Under the pieces are notes generated by a model. That model saw nothing but the letters and a program-made list of their open reading frames with translations, was not told the origin of the DNA and searched no databases. DNA of 64,000 nt from Paraburkholderia sp. BL10I2N1 (lineage in GTDB: Bacteria > Pseudomonadota > Gammaproteobacteria > Burkholderiales > Burkholderiaceae). Below, piece by piece: positions 1-8,468 of the stretch. The stretch spans positions 2,852,001-2,916,000 of the forward strand of contig NZ_SNWA01000001.1 in NCBI RefSeq assembly GCF_004361815.1, read 5' to 3'. Position 1 is the stretch's first letter, and every line of letters begins with the position of its first letter. A program made the translations under genes and the position numbers.

Positions 1-1615
1 CCACCAGGTTGGCGTCGCTATAGGCGCGCAGCGTCTTTTCGATCCCGCGATCGAAGTCCGGCGATACATAGTGAATGCCGCCCGTCGGCGTGGCGACGAG
101 CGTCCCGTCCCGCGCGACCAGCTGGCCGTCCTTGAACACATAGGCGGGCGACGTAAACATCCGCTCGCGATCCGGCTCGTCGCGATAGACGGCGATATCG
201 GCCGCCGCGCCTGCGCCGAGATGCCCGCGATCTTTCAGGCCGAGGAGCCGCGCCGGTCCGGCACGCGTGATGATCGCGATTTCGTACAGCGACAGTTCGC
301 GCTTCAGTTCGGGCAGGGCGCTGGCCACCTGGGCTTCTGGATGGAGCTTCGCGAGCTGCTCGTCGCGAAACGTCTTGTCCATCAGCAGGCGGATCAGATG
401 CGGGTAGCTCGTGAACGGACCGCCGTTAGGATGGTCGGTTGTCATCGACACGCGCCACGGGTCGTCCACCAGCAGGAAGATCTCGAGGCCGATGATCCAT
501 TGCAGCGCGTTCACGTAACTCTGTTCGCGATAGCGGAACGGCACGATGCCGCAGCCGGCATCGCATTCGATGTCGCCGACGATCCACTTGCGCGGTGTCG
601 ATAGCGGCGCGTTTTTGAACTGCATCATCGTGTCGCCGGACGCGGTGACGGTTTGTCCGAAGATGATCTGCCCGACGTCGATCGACACATTCGGCCGGGC
701 GTTCACCGCATCGGCAATCGCGCGTGCGCCTGACGAGAATTTGCGCGGACCTTCGACGCCGTAGCTATGGAACTGGATATGCGTGAGATGGATGGGGAGG
801 CCGTCGGCGGCGTCCATCGTGGCGATCGTCGAATCGATGTTGCCGGGCACGCCGAGATTGCTCGCATGCACATGCAACGGATGGGGCACGCGCAGTTCGG
901 TCAGCGCGCGCGACAGCGTGCGCAGCACCTCGCGCGGCGTAATGCCGTAGTGCACGTGGGCTTCGTCGACGTCGAGCGAACGCTGGTTGAACTTGAACGC
1001 CGAGATGCCGCCCGGATTGACCACCTTCACGCCGAGGGCCTTGCTCGCGCAGAGCGTCCAGCCGACATAGTCGCGCAGACGCTCGAAGTGGTCGCGCGCG
1101 GCAAGCATCTGCAGGAACAGTTCGTCGTTGCCGAGCATCACATAGGCGCCGTGGTCGATGATCGGCGTGTCGCCCATTTCGAGGTGCGTGTGGCGCGCGT
1201 TGGACGGCATCATCGCCGGCTCGAATGCCGCCGTGTAGCCCATTTCCGCGTAACGGTAGCCGGTCGCGAGCGTGCCCGGCGTACAGACTCCGCACGAAGG
1301 CAGACGCAGATAGCGGCCCGCGCTGTCCTGCACCCCTTCGTAAGCGGAATCGCGCACAGGGTCGCTGCGATGATCTTCGGGCAGCAGGAGGCGCGACAGG
1401 TTGGTCTTGCCGCCGCCGATGTGCGAATGCAGATCGATGCCGCCTGCCATCACGATCATGCCGGTGGCGTCGTATTCGTGATCGACCGTGACAGCGCTCG
1501 CGCTGGCCGGATCAGCGACGACGCGGCCGTCGCGAACGTACAGATCGCGGCGCTCGCCGTTCACGCTGTGGGTGGGGTCGTAGAGGATGCCGCCTTTCAG
1601 CCGGGTGAGGCTCAT
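1..1615 (-). CDS. fhcA: Formyltransferase/hydrolase complex subunit A, 3' end cut by window edge
   Basis: This is the zinc hydrolase subunit of the cytoplasmic Fhc complex, which releases formate from formyl-methylofuran at the end of the tetrahydromethanopterin (H4MPT) formaldehyde-oxidation route. The N-terminus is that of a FwdA/FhcA amidohydrolase: the metal-binding HxH is at residues 63-65, inside a GGIDLHSHIGGGK block. The 538 codons in the window leave only a short C-terminal piece outside, judging from the usual length of about 550 residues. The ATG overlaps the fhcB stop codon in an ATGA arrangement, which suggests translational coupling. fhcC and fhcD are expected just beyond the left edge (inference). 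Confidence 0.93.
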   Translation of the reverse strand, partial: MSLTRLKGGILYDPTHSVNGERRDLYVRDGRVVADPASASAVTVDHEYDATGMIVMAGGIDLHSHIGGGKTNLSRLLLPEDHRSDPVRDSAYEGVQDSAGRYLRLPSCGVCTPGTLATGYRYAEMGYTAAFEPAMMPSNARHTHLEMGDTPIIDHGAYVMLGNDELFLQMLAARDHFERLRDYVGWTLCASKALGVKVVNPGGISAFKFNQRSLDVDEAHVHYGITPREVLRTLSRALTELRVPHPLHVHASNLGVPGNIDSTIATMDAADGLPIHLTHIQFHSYGVEGPRKFSSGARAIADAVNARPNVSIDVGQIIFGQTVTASGDTMMQFKNAPLSTPRKWIVGDIECDAGCGIVPFRYREQSYVNALQWIIGLEIFLLVDDPWRVSMTTDHPNGGPFTSYPHLIRLLMDKTFRDEQLAKLHPEAQVASALPELKRELSLYEIAIITRAGPARLLGLKDRGHLGAGAAADIAVYRDEPDRERMFTSPAYVFKDGQLVARDGTLVATPTGGIHYVSPDFDRGIEKTLRAYSDANLV

Positions 1616-2973
1616 GGCACGCTCCGCCTTGCCTGTGCGAGCCGCGCGGACAGAAGGGCCGCAATGGTGGCCACCGTCGGAAGCTCGACCTTGCGCGCGG
1701 CGAAGAGCGGCACGACGACCGATCCATCGACGCGAAACAGATGCCCACTGCTATCGATCCCCGTTGTCGCAACCGGGATGTAGACGGCGGGCGCGCGGCG
1801 GTTGCCACCTGCGGGACCGCGTGCAAGCGCCGGGTGCCCCAGTACGATCACCGGCACGTCCGGATCGAGCGCCTCGGGAAGCGGCTCGGGGCCGAACGCG
1901 GAGACCCACAGCAAGGCGTCGATTGTCTGGTCCGCGAGCAGACGCGCTGTCCGATAACGGTAGGGATCGTGTTCGAGCGGCGGCTCGTCGGCGCGTCGGG
2001 CGGGCCTCGCGACACGCGTGCGCAGCGGGAAGCCTGACAGCCACGTGAGCGTCTGGTTGGCGCTCAACGCGCCGTCGTCGCCGCCGAGCGGGAGGCCGCC
2101 TGCGCGGGTCGTCCGGTTCACGGTCTTGATGATCCGGTTCAACGCCTCGATGAGCAGCGCCGCATGCGGACCGGTCAGCGCCGCCGGTTCGTAGACGAAC
2201 GCCGTATAGCGCGAGGCCGCCACCCGTTCGATCAGCAACGGGAGTTCACGGGCGATGCCGCTGTCGTCGCGCAGTGCCTCCACCGTGCGGCCTTCGAGCA
2301 GCGCCGACCAGAGCGCGAGGACATCGTAGAGGTCGGCGCCCGCGAGGATCGAACCGGTACTGGCCTGGGCGACGGCGGACGCCGCCGGATCGACCGCGCA
2401 GCCGACAAAGCACAACGCTTGCTGCCGGCTGGTTCCACCGAGCACGCGTTCGTAAAAGCGCGGATAGCGTGCCGATGGCTGGCACGCGAACACCACCACC
2501 AGGTCGGCGCGCGTGCGGACTTCCGACAGCGTGGTGAAGAACGCGCCGCGATCCTGCAGCGCGAGCGTCGAAGCGGCCAGCGCATCGCCGTGCAGATGGT
2601 CGAGGATGGCCCCGCAGCCCGAGGCCAGTTCGTACAGCGAGCGCATGCCGGCGATGTCCGTGGCGAGCCCGCCGAAGAGCGGCCGGCGCGCGTGCGCCAG
2701 GATCCCGGTGGCACGGGCCAGCGCACTATCGAGGTCGGTGTCCTGGCCATCGATCGCCGGTTTGCACGAGGCGTCGGCGGCGCCGTAGAGGGCGAGCGCT
2801 GCGGCAAGCCGCGGGCAGTCGGTGGCGGGCGCGCTCAGGCTCTCATCGGCGTGCAGGGTCGCCGCGATGTCATCGCAGTGCAGCGGGCAGAAAGGGCAAG
2901 TCCAGTCGGGCGTGACGAATACCGAGGTCCCCGCTTGACCGGCGCTCGACGAAAGAGTGGACGAACTGTGCAT
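1612..2973 (-). CDS. fhcB: Formyltransferase/hydrolase complex subunit B (FwdB-like)
   Basis: The product (453 aa) is the FwdB-like subunit of the Fhc complex. In methylotrophic bacteria this subunit is related to the molybdenum/tungsten formylmethanofuran dehydrogenase subunit but is thought to have lost redox catalysis. Near the N-terminus (about residues 26-33) there is a Cys-rich CPFCPLHCDD stretch reminiscent of the iron-sulfur motif of archaeal FwdB. The ATG at 2973 is the only reasonable start, but no Shine-Dalgarno sequence precedes it and a sigma-54 type element lies immediately upstream. It is the first gene of an fhcB-fhcA operon reading out of the window. Confidence 0.9.
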   Translation of the reverse strand: MHSSSTLSSSAGQAGTSVFVTPDWTCPFCPLHCDDIAATLHADESLSAPATDCPRLAAALALYGAADASCKPAIDGQDTDLDSALARATGILAHARRPLFGGLATDIAGMRSLYELASGCGAILDHLHGDALAASTLALQDRGAFFTTLSEVRTRADLVVVFACQPSARYPRFYERVLGGTSRQQALCFVGCAVDPAASAVAQASTGSILAGADLYDVLALWSALLEGRTVEALRDDSGIARELPLLIERVAASRYTAFVYEPAALTGPHAALLIEALNRIIKTVNRTTRAGGLPLGGDDGALSANQTLTWLSGFPLRTRVARPARRADEPPLEHDPYRYRTARLLADQTIDALLWVSAFGPEPLPEALDPDVPVIVLGHPALARGPAGGNRRAPAVYIPVATTGIDSSGHLFRVDGSVVVPLFAARKVELPTVATIAALLSARLAQARRSVP

Positions 2974-2984
2974 GGCCGCGATTC

Positions 2985-3000
2985 AGCAAGGACCATGCCG
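2985..3000 (-). promoter_or_regulatory. Candidate sigma-54 promoter of fhcBA
   Basis: On the minus strand the bases read CGGCATGGTCCTTGCT. The GG and GC doublets are exactly 10 bases apart, as required for sigma-54 (-24/-12). The match to TGGCACG-N4-TTGC is good, differing at the first T and at the C of CACG. The predicted transcript start would be near 2974, one base before the fhcB ATG, so the mRNA would be almost leaderless. That is unusual and lowers confidence. Other elements of the same shape precede pqqA, xoxF and nitB. Confidence 0.5.
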
Positions 3001-3174
3001 GTTGGGCGACGCGTCGGATCGTTCGATGTTGCGCGACCGGCGCACCCGGGCACAGCGATGGGAATAGCGGGGGCATCGCAGGGAGCTTGTAACGTCCCAC
3101 AGTGCCTCACGGAAAGCGCACAGGCCTCGGCGCGAGCGACGGGCACCGCGTGCAGCACAGTTTGTGCGTCAAGC

Positions 3175-3189
3175 TGAAACACTGTGTCA
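3175..3189. promoter_or_regulatory. Near-palindrome, candidate activator site for fhcB
   Basis: The sequence TGAAACACTGTGTCA is an inverted repeat with 7-base arms around one central base and one mismatched pair. It lies about 200 bases upstream of the predicted fhcB sigma-54 start, a normal distance for an enhancer-binding protein. The half-site TGACACA/TGTGTCA recurs upstream of xoxF and in the pqqA-cbbL gap. Assignment to the enhancer-binding protein encoded at 18571-20631 is inference. Confidence 0.4.
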
Positions 3190-3280
3190 CTTGCTGGTTA
3201 CGCGCTGCAACACCTCACCTTGCCATTACATTACGGCCGTCTCACGCCCCATCCACTGGCACGGATATTGTGTGGAGCGG

Positions 3281-4057
3281 CTACGTGCGAACAGCGGCTG
3301 GGACGTCGAGCCGTCGGTCGTGAAGCGCCGAGGCAACCAGCCACGCGGCCGCGCCGCTCTTCATGGCGGCAGCAAGGTCGGCGTGGCCGCGGATGCCGCC
3401 CGCGCCGATCAGCATGCGCTCGCCGGCTTTGACGCGGATCGCGGAGAAGGTCGTGAGATCGGGACCTTCGTAGGCGCCCACCTGATCGAGCGTCATCGCG
3501 ATGATGCGTGACGGCCACCAGGCGGTCGACTGGCTGCTGGCCTGATCGGCAGCCGGGCCGGCGAGCAGCTGGCCGGCGCGATGATCGAGCGACAGGATCG
3601 GCGCGAGACCTGCTGCTTCGGCGTCGTGCGGTGCAGCAGGGTCGCGCAGCGATTCGGTGCCGAAAACCGGCACGAGGGTGGCGGTGGAACAGCAGGGTGG
3701 CGCGACGGAGGGCCGGATGGATTCGATGTTCACGTGGATGCGGTCGAACAGGGCACGCACCGAAGCGAAGTCGGCAAAGCCGGCGTCGAGCCAGATTTCG
3801 ACGCCGACCTGGGTTTCAGAGAGACCGTTGCAGAGGACGGCCAGGGTTTCAGCGTGGTCGCCCTGCCGAAGGATCGCGTTGAGATCGGCGACGTACAGCG
3901 TACGGGTGCCGGTTGCGCAAAGGAGGGCACGGGCGACGGTGAGCGGATCGCTGCCGTCGCACAGCATCGACTGGACTGGCCGGTAGCGCGCCCGCTCGCC
4001 ACGCACGGCCCGCACGGCGTGGCCGTCGAGCAGATCGAGAACCGGTATCACCTGCAT
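3281..4057 (-). CDS. HisA/HisF-like TIM-barrel protein of the C1 island
   Basis: The protein (258 aa) resembles phosphoribosyl-formimino isomerase HisA: it begins MQVIPVLDLLDGHAVRA and ends with a GAGGIRGHADLAAAMKSGA phosphate-binding segment. HisA-like paralogues accompany methanopterin genes in methylotrophs. Because it sits between fhc and methylofuran genes, a role in cofactor synthesis is more likely than histidine synthesis, but the reaction is not known to me. The middle of the protein (about residues 110-170) is divergent. Its ATG lies only 12 bp from the divergent start of the next gene. Confidence 0.75.
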   Translation of the reverse strand: MQVIPVLDLLDGHAVRAVRGERARYRPVQSMLCDGSDPLTVARALLCATGTRTLYVADLNAILRQGDHAETLAVLCNGLSETQVGVEIWLDAGFADFASVRALFDRIHVNIESIRPSVAPPCCSTATLVPVFGTESLRDPAAPHDAEAAGLAPILSLDHRAGQLLAGPAADQASSQSTAWWPSRIIAMTLDQVGAYEGPDLTTFSAIRVKAGERMLIGAGGIRGHADLAAAMKSGAAAWLVASALHDRRLDVPAAVRT

Positions 4058-4069
4058 GGATGACTTTCC

Positions 4070-5146
4070 TTGATCAAACTATTTGTCTACGAGTATCTCA
4101 CCGGCGGCGGCATCGACCCGGACCTGGCTTGCGAAGGTAGCCTCGCCGATCTGAGCGCACTCATCGTCGAAGGCCGCGCGATGCGCGGCGCCCTGGTGGC
4201 GGATCTGCTCGAACTCGACGGCGTGGATGTGAGCTTCGCCGCTTCGCGCTTCGAGCGGGTCGATCCGGCGCGTGCCCACTTCATCGCCCGGCCCGGCGAG
4301 CCGATGATGCGCTTTGTCGAGCGCGCGGCGGCCGGGCACGATTATGCGTGGATCATCGCGCCGGAGTGCGACAGCCTGCTGCTGCAACTGCACGACGTGG
4401 TCGGCGCCAAACGGTGGCTGGGTTGTACGCGGCAGGCCATCAGCACGGCGTCGAGCAAGCGGGAGACCGCTGCGTGCCTGGCCGCGCGGGGCATCGTGAC
4501 GACCCCGGCGCTCCTGCCGCATGAGGCCGTGGCGCACGAAGGCAGCCACTGGGTCGTCAAGCCCGACGACGGCGCGGGCGGGCTGGAGACTTTCCTGTTC
4601 GACCGGCTGGACGACGCCTGCGCCGAGTACCACGCGCGCGCGGCGGCGGGGCGCAATCCGGTGCTGCAGGAATGGGTCGACGGAGAGCCGCTGAGCCTTT
4701 CGCTGATCTGCGGCGAGCACGGCGCCGAACTCATCAGCATCAACCGGCAGCAGATCGGTGTGGCCGAAGCCGCTGCGCCGGGTCATACGGAGCGCGTGGT
4801 CGAATTCAGCGCCGTCGAGGTCGATCAGATCGATCGTCATGGCGCACGTGGCCGTGTCCTCGAAGCGCTCGCGCAGCGTGTCGTCGCTGCGCTGCCTGGT
4901 CTGCGCGGGTTCGTCGGGATCGATCTGGTCTGGCATCAGCAGCGCGGCCCGGTCGTGATCGAGGTGAATCCCCGGCTCACGGCGGCGTATGCCGGGCTGT
5001 CCGCGCGCCTCGGGCGCAATCTTGCAGGATGTCTGCTGGCGGCGCATGGCGTGGTTTTGCCGCAGCGGCTTGCCGAAGTCGCGGCAGCAGCAGACCTGGA
5101 CCCTGGCGCCGTGGCGGTACGCATGTGCGGAGCATCGTCACGATGA
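4070..5146 (+). CDS. ATP-grasp ligase, MfnD-like (tyramine-glutamate ligase type)
   Basis: This 358-aa ATP-grasp protein begins with an FVYEYLTGGG segment typical of the family that includes archaeal tyramine:glutamate ligase MfnD. Further along are a VVKPDDGAGG segment (about residues 160-170) and the metal-binding VIEVNPRLTAAYAG near residue 300. The likely role is to make the gamma-glutamyl-tyramine part of methylofuran. It starts at a TTG with no clear Shine-Dalgarno sequence; the conserved N-terminus supports this start. Its stop overlaps the next gene in an ATGA arrangement. The substrate is inferred from family and context. Confidence 0.78.
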   Translation: MIKLFVYEYLTGGGIDPDLACEGSLADLSALIVEGRAMRGALVADLLELDGVDVSFAASRFERVDPARAHFIARPGEPMMRFVERAAAGHDYAWIIAPECDSLLLQLHDVVGAKRWLGCTRQAISTASSKRETAACLAARGIVTTPALLPHEAVAHEGSHWVVKPDDGAGGLETFLFDRLDDACAEYHARAAAGRNPVLQEWVDGEPLSLSLICGEHGAELISINRQQIGVAEAAAPGHTERVVEFSAVEVDQIDRHGARGRVLEALAQRVVAALPGLRGFVGIDLVWHQQRGPVVIEVNPRLTAAYAGLSARLGRNLAGCLLAAHGVVLPQRLAEVAAAADLDPGAVAVRMCGASSR

Positions 5147-6294
5147 CAGCCTCTCTTCCAGCGACAGCAGTCTGTCCGCCCCTCGATTCGTCCACCGCCG
5201 GGCCGGTGTTCGGCTGGGACGTGGGCGGCGCGCATGTGAAGGTGTCGATGGCGGATGCTTCGGGTTCACTGCTCGACGTCGCTCAATGGGCCTGTCCGTT
5301 GTGGCAGGGTCTGGAGCATCTGGAACGGGCGATCGACCTCGTGTTCGTCCGCTGGCCGGATGCGCGTGCCGCCTCGGCACGGCACGCGATCACGATGACC
5401 GGCGAGATGGTCGATCTGTTCGCCGATCGCGCCGAGGGTGTAAGCACGCTCACGCGTGCGCTTTCACAGCGGCTCGGCCCGCGCACGTTTTTCTTCGCCG
5501 GCGCACAGGGGTGGCTCGCGCCGTCGGCGTGCGCCGATGGCTGGCGTGCCGTGGCTTCCGCGAACTGGCTTGCCACGGCCGAATGGGTGGCTAGCCGCGT
5601 CCCCGATGCGTTGCTGGTCGATATCGGCAGCACCACCACCGACATCATTCCGGTCGTCTCCGGCCGGGTGGCCGCGAGCGGACGCAACGACGCCGACCGG
5701 CTTGTCAGTGGCGAACTCGTCTACCAGGGTGTCGTGCGCACGCCGCTGTGTGGCGTGGCGCAGCGCATCCGTTTCCGCGACCAGACAGCGAACGTGATGA
5801 ACGAATGGTTCGCGGCGACAGCGGACGTCTATCGCCTCACGGGCGAACTGTGGCCGCCGCACGACCAGCATGCCAGCGCCGATAACGGACCGAAGACCGA
5901 GGCCGCGAGCCGCGTGCGGCTCGCACGGATGATCGGCCGCGACGCCGCTGAGGCGAGCGACGCGGAATGGCTGGATTTCGCGCAGCGCTGGCGTCACGAG
6001 CAGTTGGCGACCATCGCGACGAATCTCGCACGGGTGCGCGCTGCGCATCCGGCACTATCGAGCGCGCCGCTGGTCGGCGCAGGATGCGGGCGCTTTCTCG
6101 TGCCGGCGCTGGCGCAGCAGGACGGCCGCAGCTATATCGATTTTGCGGCGCTCGCCGGCGTTGGGCAGGCGGGCGACGAATCTCGTGAATGGATCGCGAC
6201 CTGCGCGCCGAGCGTGGCGGTCGCCTTGCTGGCCGTGGCGGGCGCACGGCCCGACGCGCAGCGGGTTGCTGCGCCGGATCGACAAGCCCGGTAG
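5143..6294 (+). CDS. MfnF-like methylofuran biosynthesis protein (hydantoinase/oxoprolinase fold)
   Basis: The product (383 aa) belongs to the family annotated as H4MPT-linked C1 transfer pathway protein, homologous to archaeal MfnF, which joins the aminomethylfuran diphosphate to gamma-glutamyl-tyramine. An actin/ASKHA-like start (VFGWDVGGAHVKVSMAD, about residues 20-36) and a second nucleotide-type loop (LLVDIGSTTTDIIPV, about residues 155-170) fit the hydantoinase A/oxoprolinase N-terminal domain. The ATG at 5143 overlaps the upstream stop by four bases, so the two are probably co-translated. The MfnF reaction is inferred by homology. Confidence 0.8.
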   Translation: MTASLPATAVCPPLDSSTAGPVFGWDVGGAHVKVSMADASGSLLDVAQWACPLWQGLEHLERAIDLVFVRWPDARAASARHAITMTGEMVDLFADRAEGVSTLTRALSQRLGPRTFFFAGAQGWLAPSACADGWRAVASANWLATAEWVASRVPDALLVDIGSTTTDIIPVVSGRVAASGRNDADRLVSGELVYQGVVRTPLCGVAQRIRFRDQTANVMNEWFAATADVYRLTGELWPPHDQHASADNGPKTEAASRVRLARMIGRDAAEASDAEWLDFAQRWRHEQLATIATNLARVRAAHPALSSAPLVGAGCGRFLVPALAQQDGRSYIDFAALAGVGQAGDESREWIATCAPSVAVALLAVAGARPDAQRVAAPDRQAR

Positions 6295-6390
6295 CGAGTC
6301 ACGTCATGCAGCGCGGAAAGGAACGAATCACAGTGGGCCAGCGGAGCAAGGGTCTGTCGACGGGGTCGAACTGTAGTGAGGACAACGGTC

Positions 6391-6981
6391 ATGTGGGTGG
6401 TGAAAATCGGCGGAAGCCTCAGTCACGACCCATTGCTGCGCGAATGGCTGACGCAGCTTTGGGAACTGGGCGGGGGACGGGTCGTGATCGTCCCGGGGGG
6501 CGGCGATTTTGCGGACAAGGTCCGGCAGTACCAGAGCGAATGGCGCTTCGACGACCTCGCGGCTCACAACATGTGTCTGCTGGCGATGACGCAGTACGCG
6601 ATCCTGATGCAGGGCGTGCTGCCCGAACTGATGCTGGCGGCGAACGAGGATCGCATCCGCCGTGCGTTGCGTGAGGGTCGGGTGGCCGTTTGGGTGCCGA
6701 CCGGCCTGATGCGCGACACACCCGACAGCATGACCAACTGGGACACGACCTCGGACAGCCTCGCCGCGTGGCTGTCGACGACGCTCAATGCCGAGCGTCT
6801 GATGGTCGTGAAGTCGTGTCCGGTGGACGCGGGTGCGCCGCTCGAAACGCTGGCGGAGACGGGCGTGCTCGATTCAGGATTCGTGAACTACGTGAGCGAG
6901 GCGAACTATGTGGTCGAACTCTTCAACAAGGGCGACGTGGGCCTGATGCGAGACAGGCTGCTGCATGTGCCTGTTGCGTAA
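6391..6981 (+). CDS. Amino-acid-kinase family protein, MfnE-like
   Basis: The 196-aa protein has the amino acid kinase fold signature: VVKIGGSLS near the N-terminus and VVIVPGGGDFAD at about residues 30-42. The archaeal counterpart MfnE phosphorylates aminomethylfuran phosphate to the diphosphate used by MfnF. ATG 6391 is chosen over the in-frame GTG at 6376 because a GAGGA Shine-Dalgarno sequence lies eight bases upstream of it. It follows the MfnF-like gene by about 100 bases and ends the rightward methylofuran run. Function is inferred from family and neighbours. Confidence 0.78.
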   Translation: MWVVKIGGSLSHDPLLREWLTQLWELGGGRVVIVPGGGDFADKVRQYQSEWRFDDLAAHNMCLLAMTQYAILMQGVLPELMLAANEDRIRRALREGRVAVWVPTGLMRDTPDSMTNWDTTSDSLAAWLSTTLNAERLMVVKSCPVDAGAPLETLAETGVLDSGFVNYVSEANYVVELFNKGDVGLMRDRLLHVPVA

Positions 6982-7008
6982 TAGTCCGTTGAGTCCGTCG
7001 CCCCTGAG

Positions 7009-7034
7009 CCCGCGTTCCCTCAACCGCACGCGGG
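7009..7034. terminator. Weak hairpin between convergent genes
   Basis: A 7-bp perfect stem, CCCGCGT (7009-7015) and ACGCGGG (7028-7034), with a 12-base loop lies between the convergent ends of the MfnE-like gene and mfnB. There is no T-tract on either strand, so it is at best a weak bidirectional terminator. Confidence 0.3.
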
Positions 7035-7049
7035 CGGGCCGAGCAAGAC

Positions 7050-7751
7050 TTACGTCGCTTGAGCTTCATGCGGCGCGTGATGCAGCGCCTCCGCCCATTG
7101 CGCGACGTTTTTCGCGTTGAGACGTGCAGTGCGTCCTTCGTCGCACAGCGCCGCGCGAAAGCCCGCGAAGTCCGGCGCGAGTGCATGGATCTGCCCAAGT
7201 TGCGCCCACCCCAGCGACCCCGCGACACCCGTCATCGCGCCGTGTGCGCCGATCAAACCCAGGCAGTGCGCGAGCGTCGGCATGTCGACGCAATCGAACA
7301 GCGTGCGGCCGTTCTTGCTCGCCGTATCGAACACCATGCCGGCAAAGCCGAGCCCGGCGGCGTAGTCGACCAGATCGGCATCGATCCCTTCGTCGCTGAG
7401 CAGCACCGGCACCACGGTCGCCGGCAGGCTCGCCAGATGCGCGAGGCAGCGGCGCGCAGCCGGCCCCGGCGTCACGCCGACCTTGACGTAATCGACGCCC
7501 GCGTCGCTCACACGGATCACCCGCGTGGCGATGTCGTCGAGCGCCTCGGTCGGCACGTCGCCGATCGTTGCGCTGATCGGCTTGACCGGGTAGTGCGCCC
7601 GCAGCGCAAGGACGATCCGCGCGATCTCGTCGGCCGGCATGCCGCCGAGCGCGCCTTCGTCAGGCTCCTTCAGGTCGATGATTTCCGCCCCTGCCTGCGC
7701 GGCGTCGAACGCTTCATCGTGCGAGCGGACGCTCGCGAGCAGTGCGGTCAT
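7050..7751 (-). CDS. mfnB: (5-formylfuran-3-yl)methyl phosphate synthase
   Basis: MfnB makes the furan precursor of methanofuran/methylofuran from two glyceraldehyde-3-phosphate molecules. The 233-aa protein shows the family's (beta/alpha)8 barrel features: an N-terminal LLASVRSHDEAF, an IIDLKEPDEGALGG block with the conserved Lys and acidic residues, DYVKVGVTPG in the middle and a GMVFDTASKNG segment holding a second conserved Lys. It is encoded on the strand opposite to the MfnD/F/E-like genes and downstream of the DUF447 gene and pqqA. Confidence 0.9.
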   Translation of the reverse strand: MTALLASVRSHDEAFDAAQAGAEIIDLKEPDEGALGGMPADEIARIVLALRAHYPVKPISATIGDVPTEALDDIATRVIRVSDAGVDYVKVGVTPGPAARRCLAHLASLPATVVPVLLSDEGIDADLVDYAAGLGFAGMVFDTASKNGRTLFDCVDMPTLAHCLGLIGAHGAMTGVAGSLGWAQLGQIHALAPDFAGFRAALCDEGRTARLNAKNVAQWAEALHHAPHEAQAT

Positions 7752-7802
7752 GTCTGTCTCCAGAACGGATGGTTCATCGGGCGGCGTCGATGAATGACGC
7801 CG

Positions 7803-8402
7803 TCAGGCGGCTTGCGATGGATTCGACGGCTGGCTCGACAGCGTGGCGTCCGCGCGATAACGCGCGATCGCCGCCATGATCCAGTCCCATGCGACACGTT
7901 CATCATTGCCAGCGGTCTTGTCGACGGCGATCTGCAGGTACGCAATCTCGCGATCGATCTTGTCGGCGGGCAGCATGAAGAGCCGGCTCACGAGAATCGC
8001 GCCTTCGACCACGGCGGCCTGCGCGCGATTGAAGCCGGCAAACGGCGCGTGCATTTCCCGATGCACGCATTTCATCCGCAGGACGGGCCGCTCGCCGGTG
8101 TCGCGCACCTCGTCGAGTTCCAGCTCCGTGTGCGCGAGCGCGCCGTCGAGTCTCACACCGAAGACGCGGCTTGCGGGCAGCGTGGGCCAGTCCCACTTGA
8201 AGCCCGTGACACAGCCGGCAAACACGCGCACGTCAGTCGTGAAATTGATCACGGCGGCACGGGTTGCCAGGATATTGTCGAGCGTGGCGGAGGGGCGAAA
8301 CGGGGCGAGGATGGCGCGCTCCTCTTCGAAGCGCACGCCCATCGGTGCAATATGGGGCCGGCCATCACGCGCCGCAGTCGTAACGATCGTTTCGTGAATC
8401 AT
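7803..8402 (-). CDS. DUF447-family flavin-binding-like protein
   Basis: The 199-aa protein matches the DUF447 family, a split-barrel flavin-binding type fold that recurs in methanopterin gene islands. The N-terminal motif is MIHETIVTTA followed by RPHIAPMGV. ATG 8402 is preferred over the upstream in-frame start at 8444 because the conserved domain begins exactly there. Downstream comes mfnB after a 51-base gap, so the two are probably co-transcribed, possibly with pqqA. The biochemical role is not established; a redox or binding step in pterin or furan cofactor synthesis is plausible. Confidence 0.75.
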   Translation of the reverse strand: MIHETIVTTAARDGRPHIAPMGVRFEEERAILAPFRPSATLDNILATRAAVINFTTDVRVFAGCVTGFKWDWPTLPASRVFGVRLDGALAHTELELDEVRDTGERPVLRMKCVHREMHAPFAGFNRAQAAVVEGAILVSRLFMLPADKIDREIAYLQIAVDKTAGNDERVAWDWIMAAIARYRADATLSSQPSNPSQAA

Positions 8403-8468
8403 GGCGGGGAGCGCTGGTCGTTGCGGCGTGCTACCAGCCGGCAAATTTCGCTAGCGATTAGCAACGAA

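Larger units (their letters stand above)
2974..3280. other. Intergenic region upstream of fhcB
   Basis: These 307 bases hold no convincing gene. They separate the end of the HisA-like gene from fhcB, both on the minus strand. Two regulatory candidates are visible: a -24/-12 type element next to fhcB (2985-3000) and a 15-bp near-palindrome at 3175-3189. Apparent reading frames crossing the region on either strand are extensions of fhcB shadows. Confidence 0.6.

Noticed and set aside
3257..3272. Plus-strand TGGCACGGATATTGTG as a sigma-54 promoter
   Set aside because: The -24 half is perfect, but the essential GC at -12 is GT, and it would read antisense into the end of the HisA-like gene.
3281..4057. 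Histidine biosynthesis hisA
   Set aside because: HisA-like fold but divergent in the middle and surrounded by C1 cofactor genes with no other his genes; kept as a HisA-like protein.
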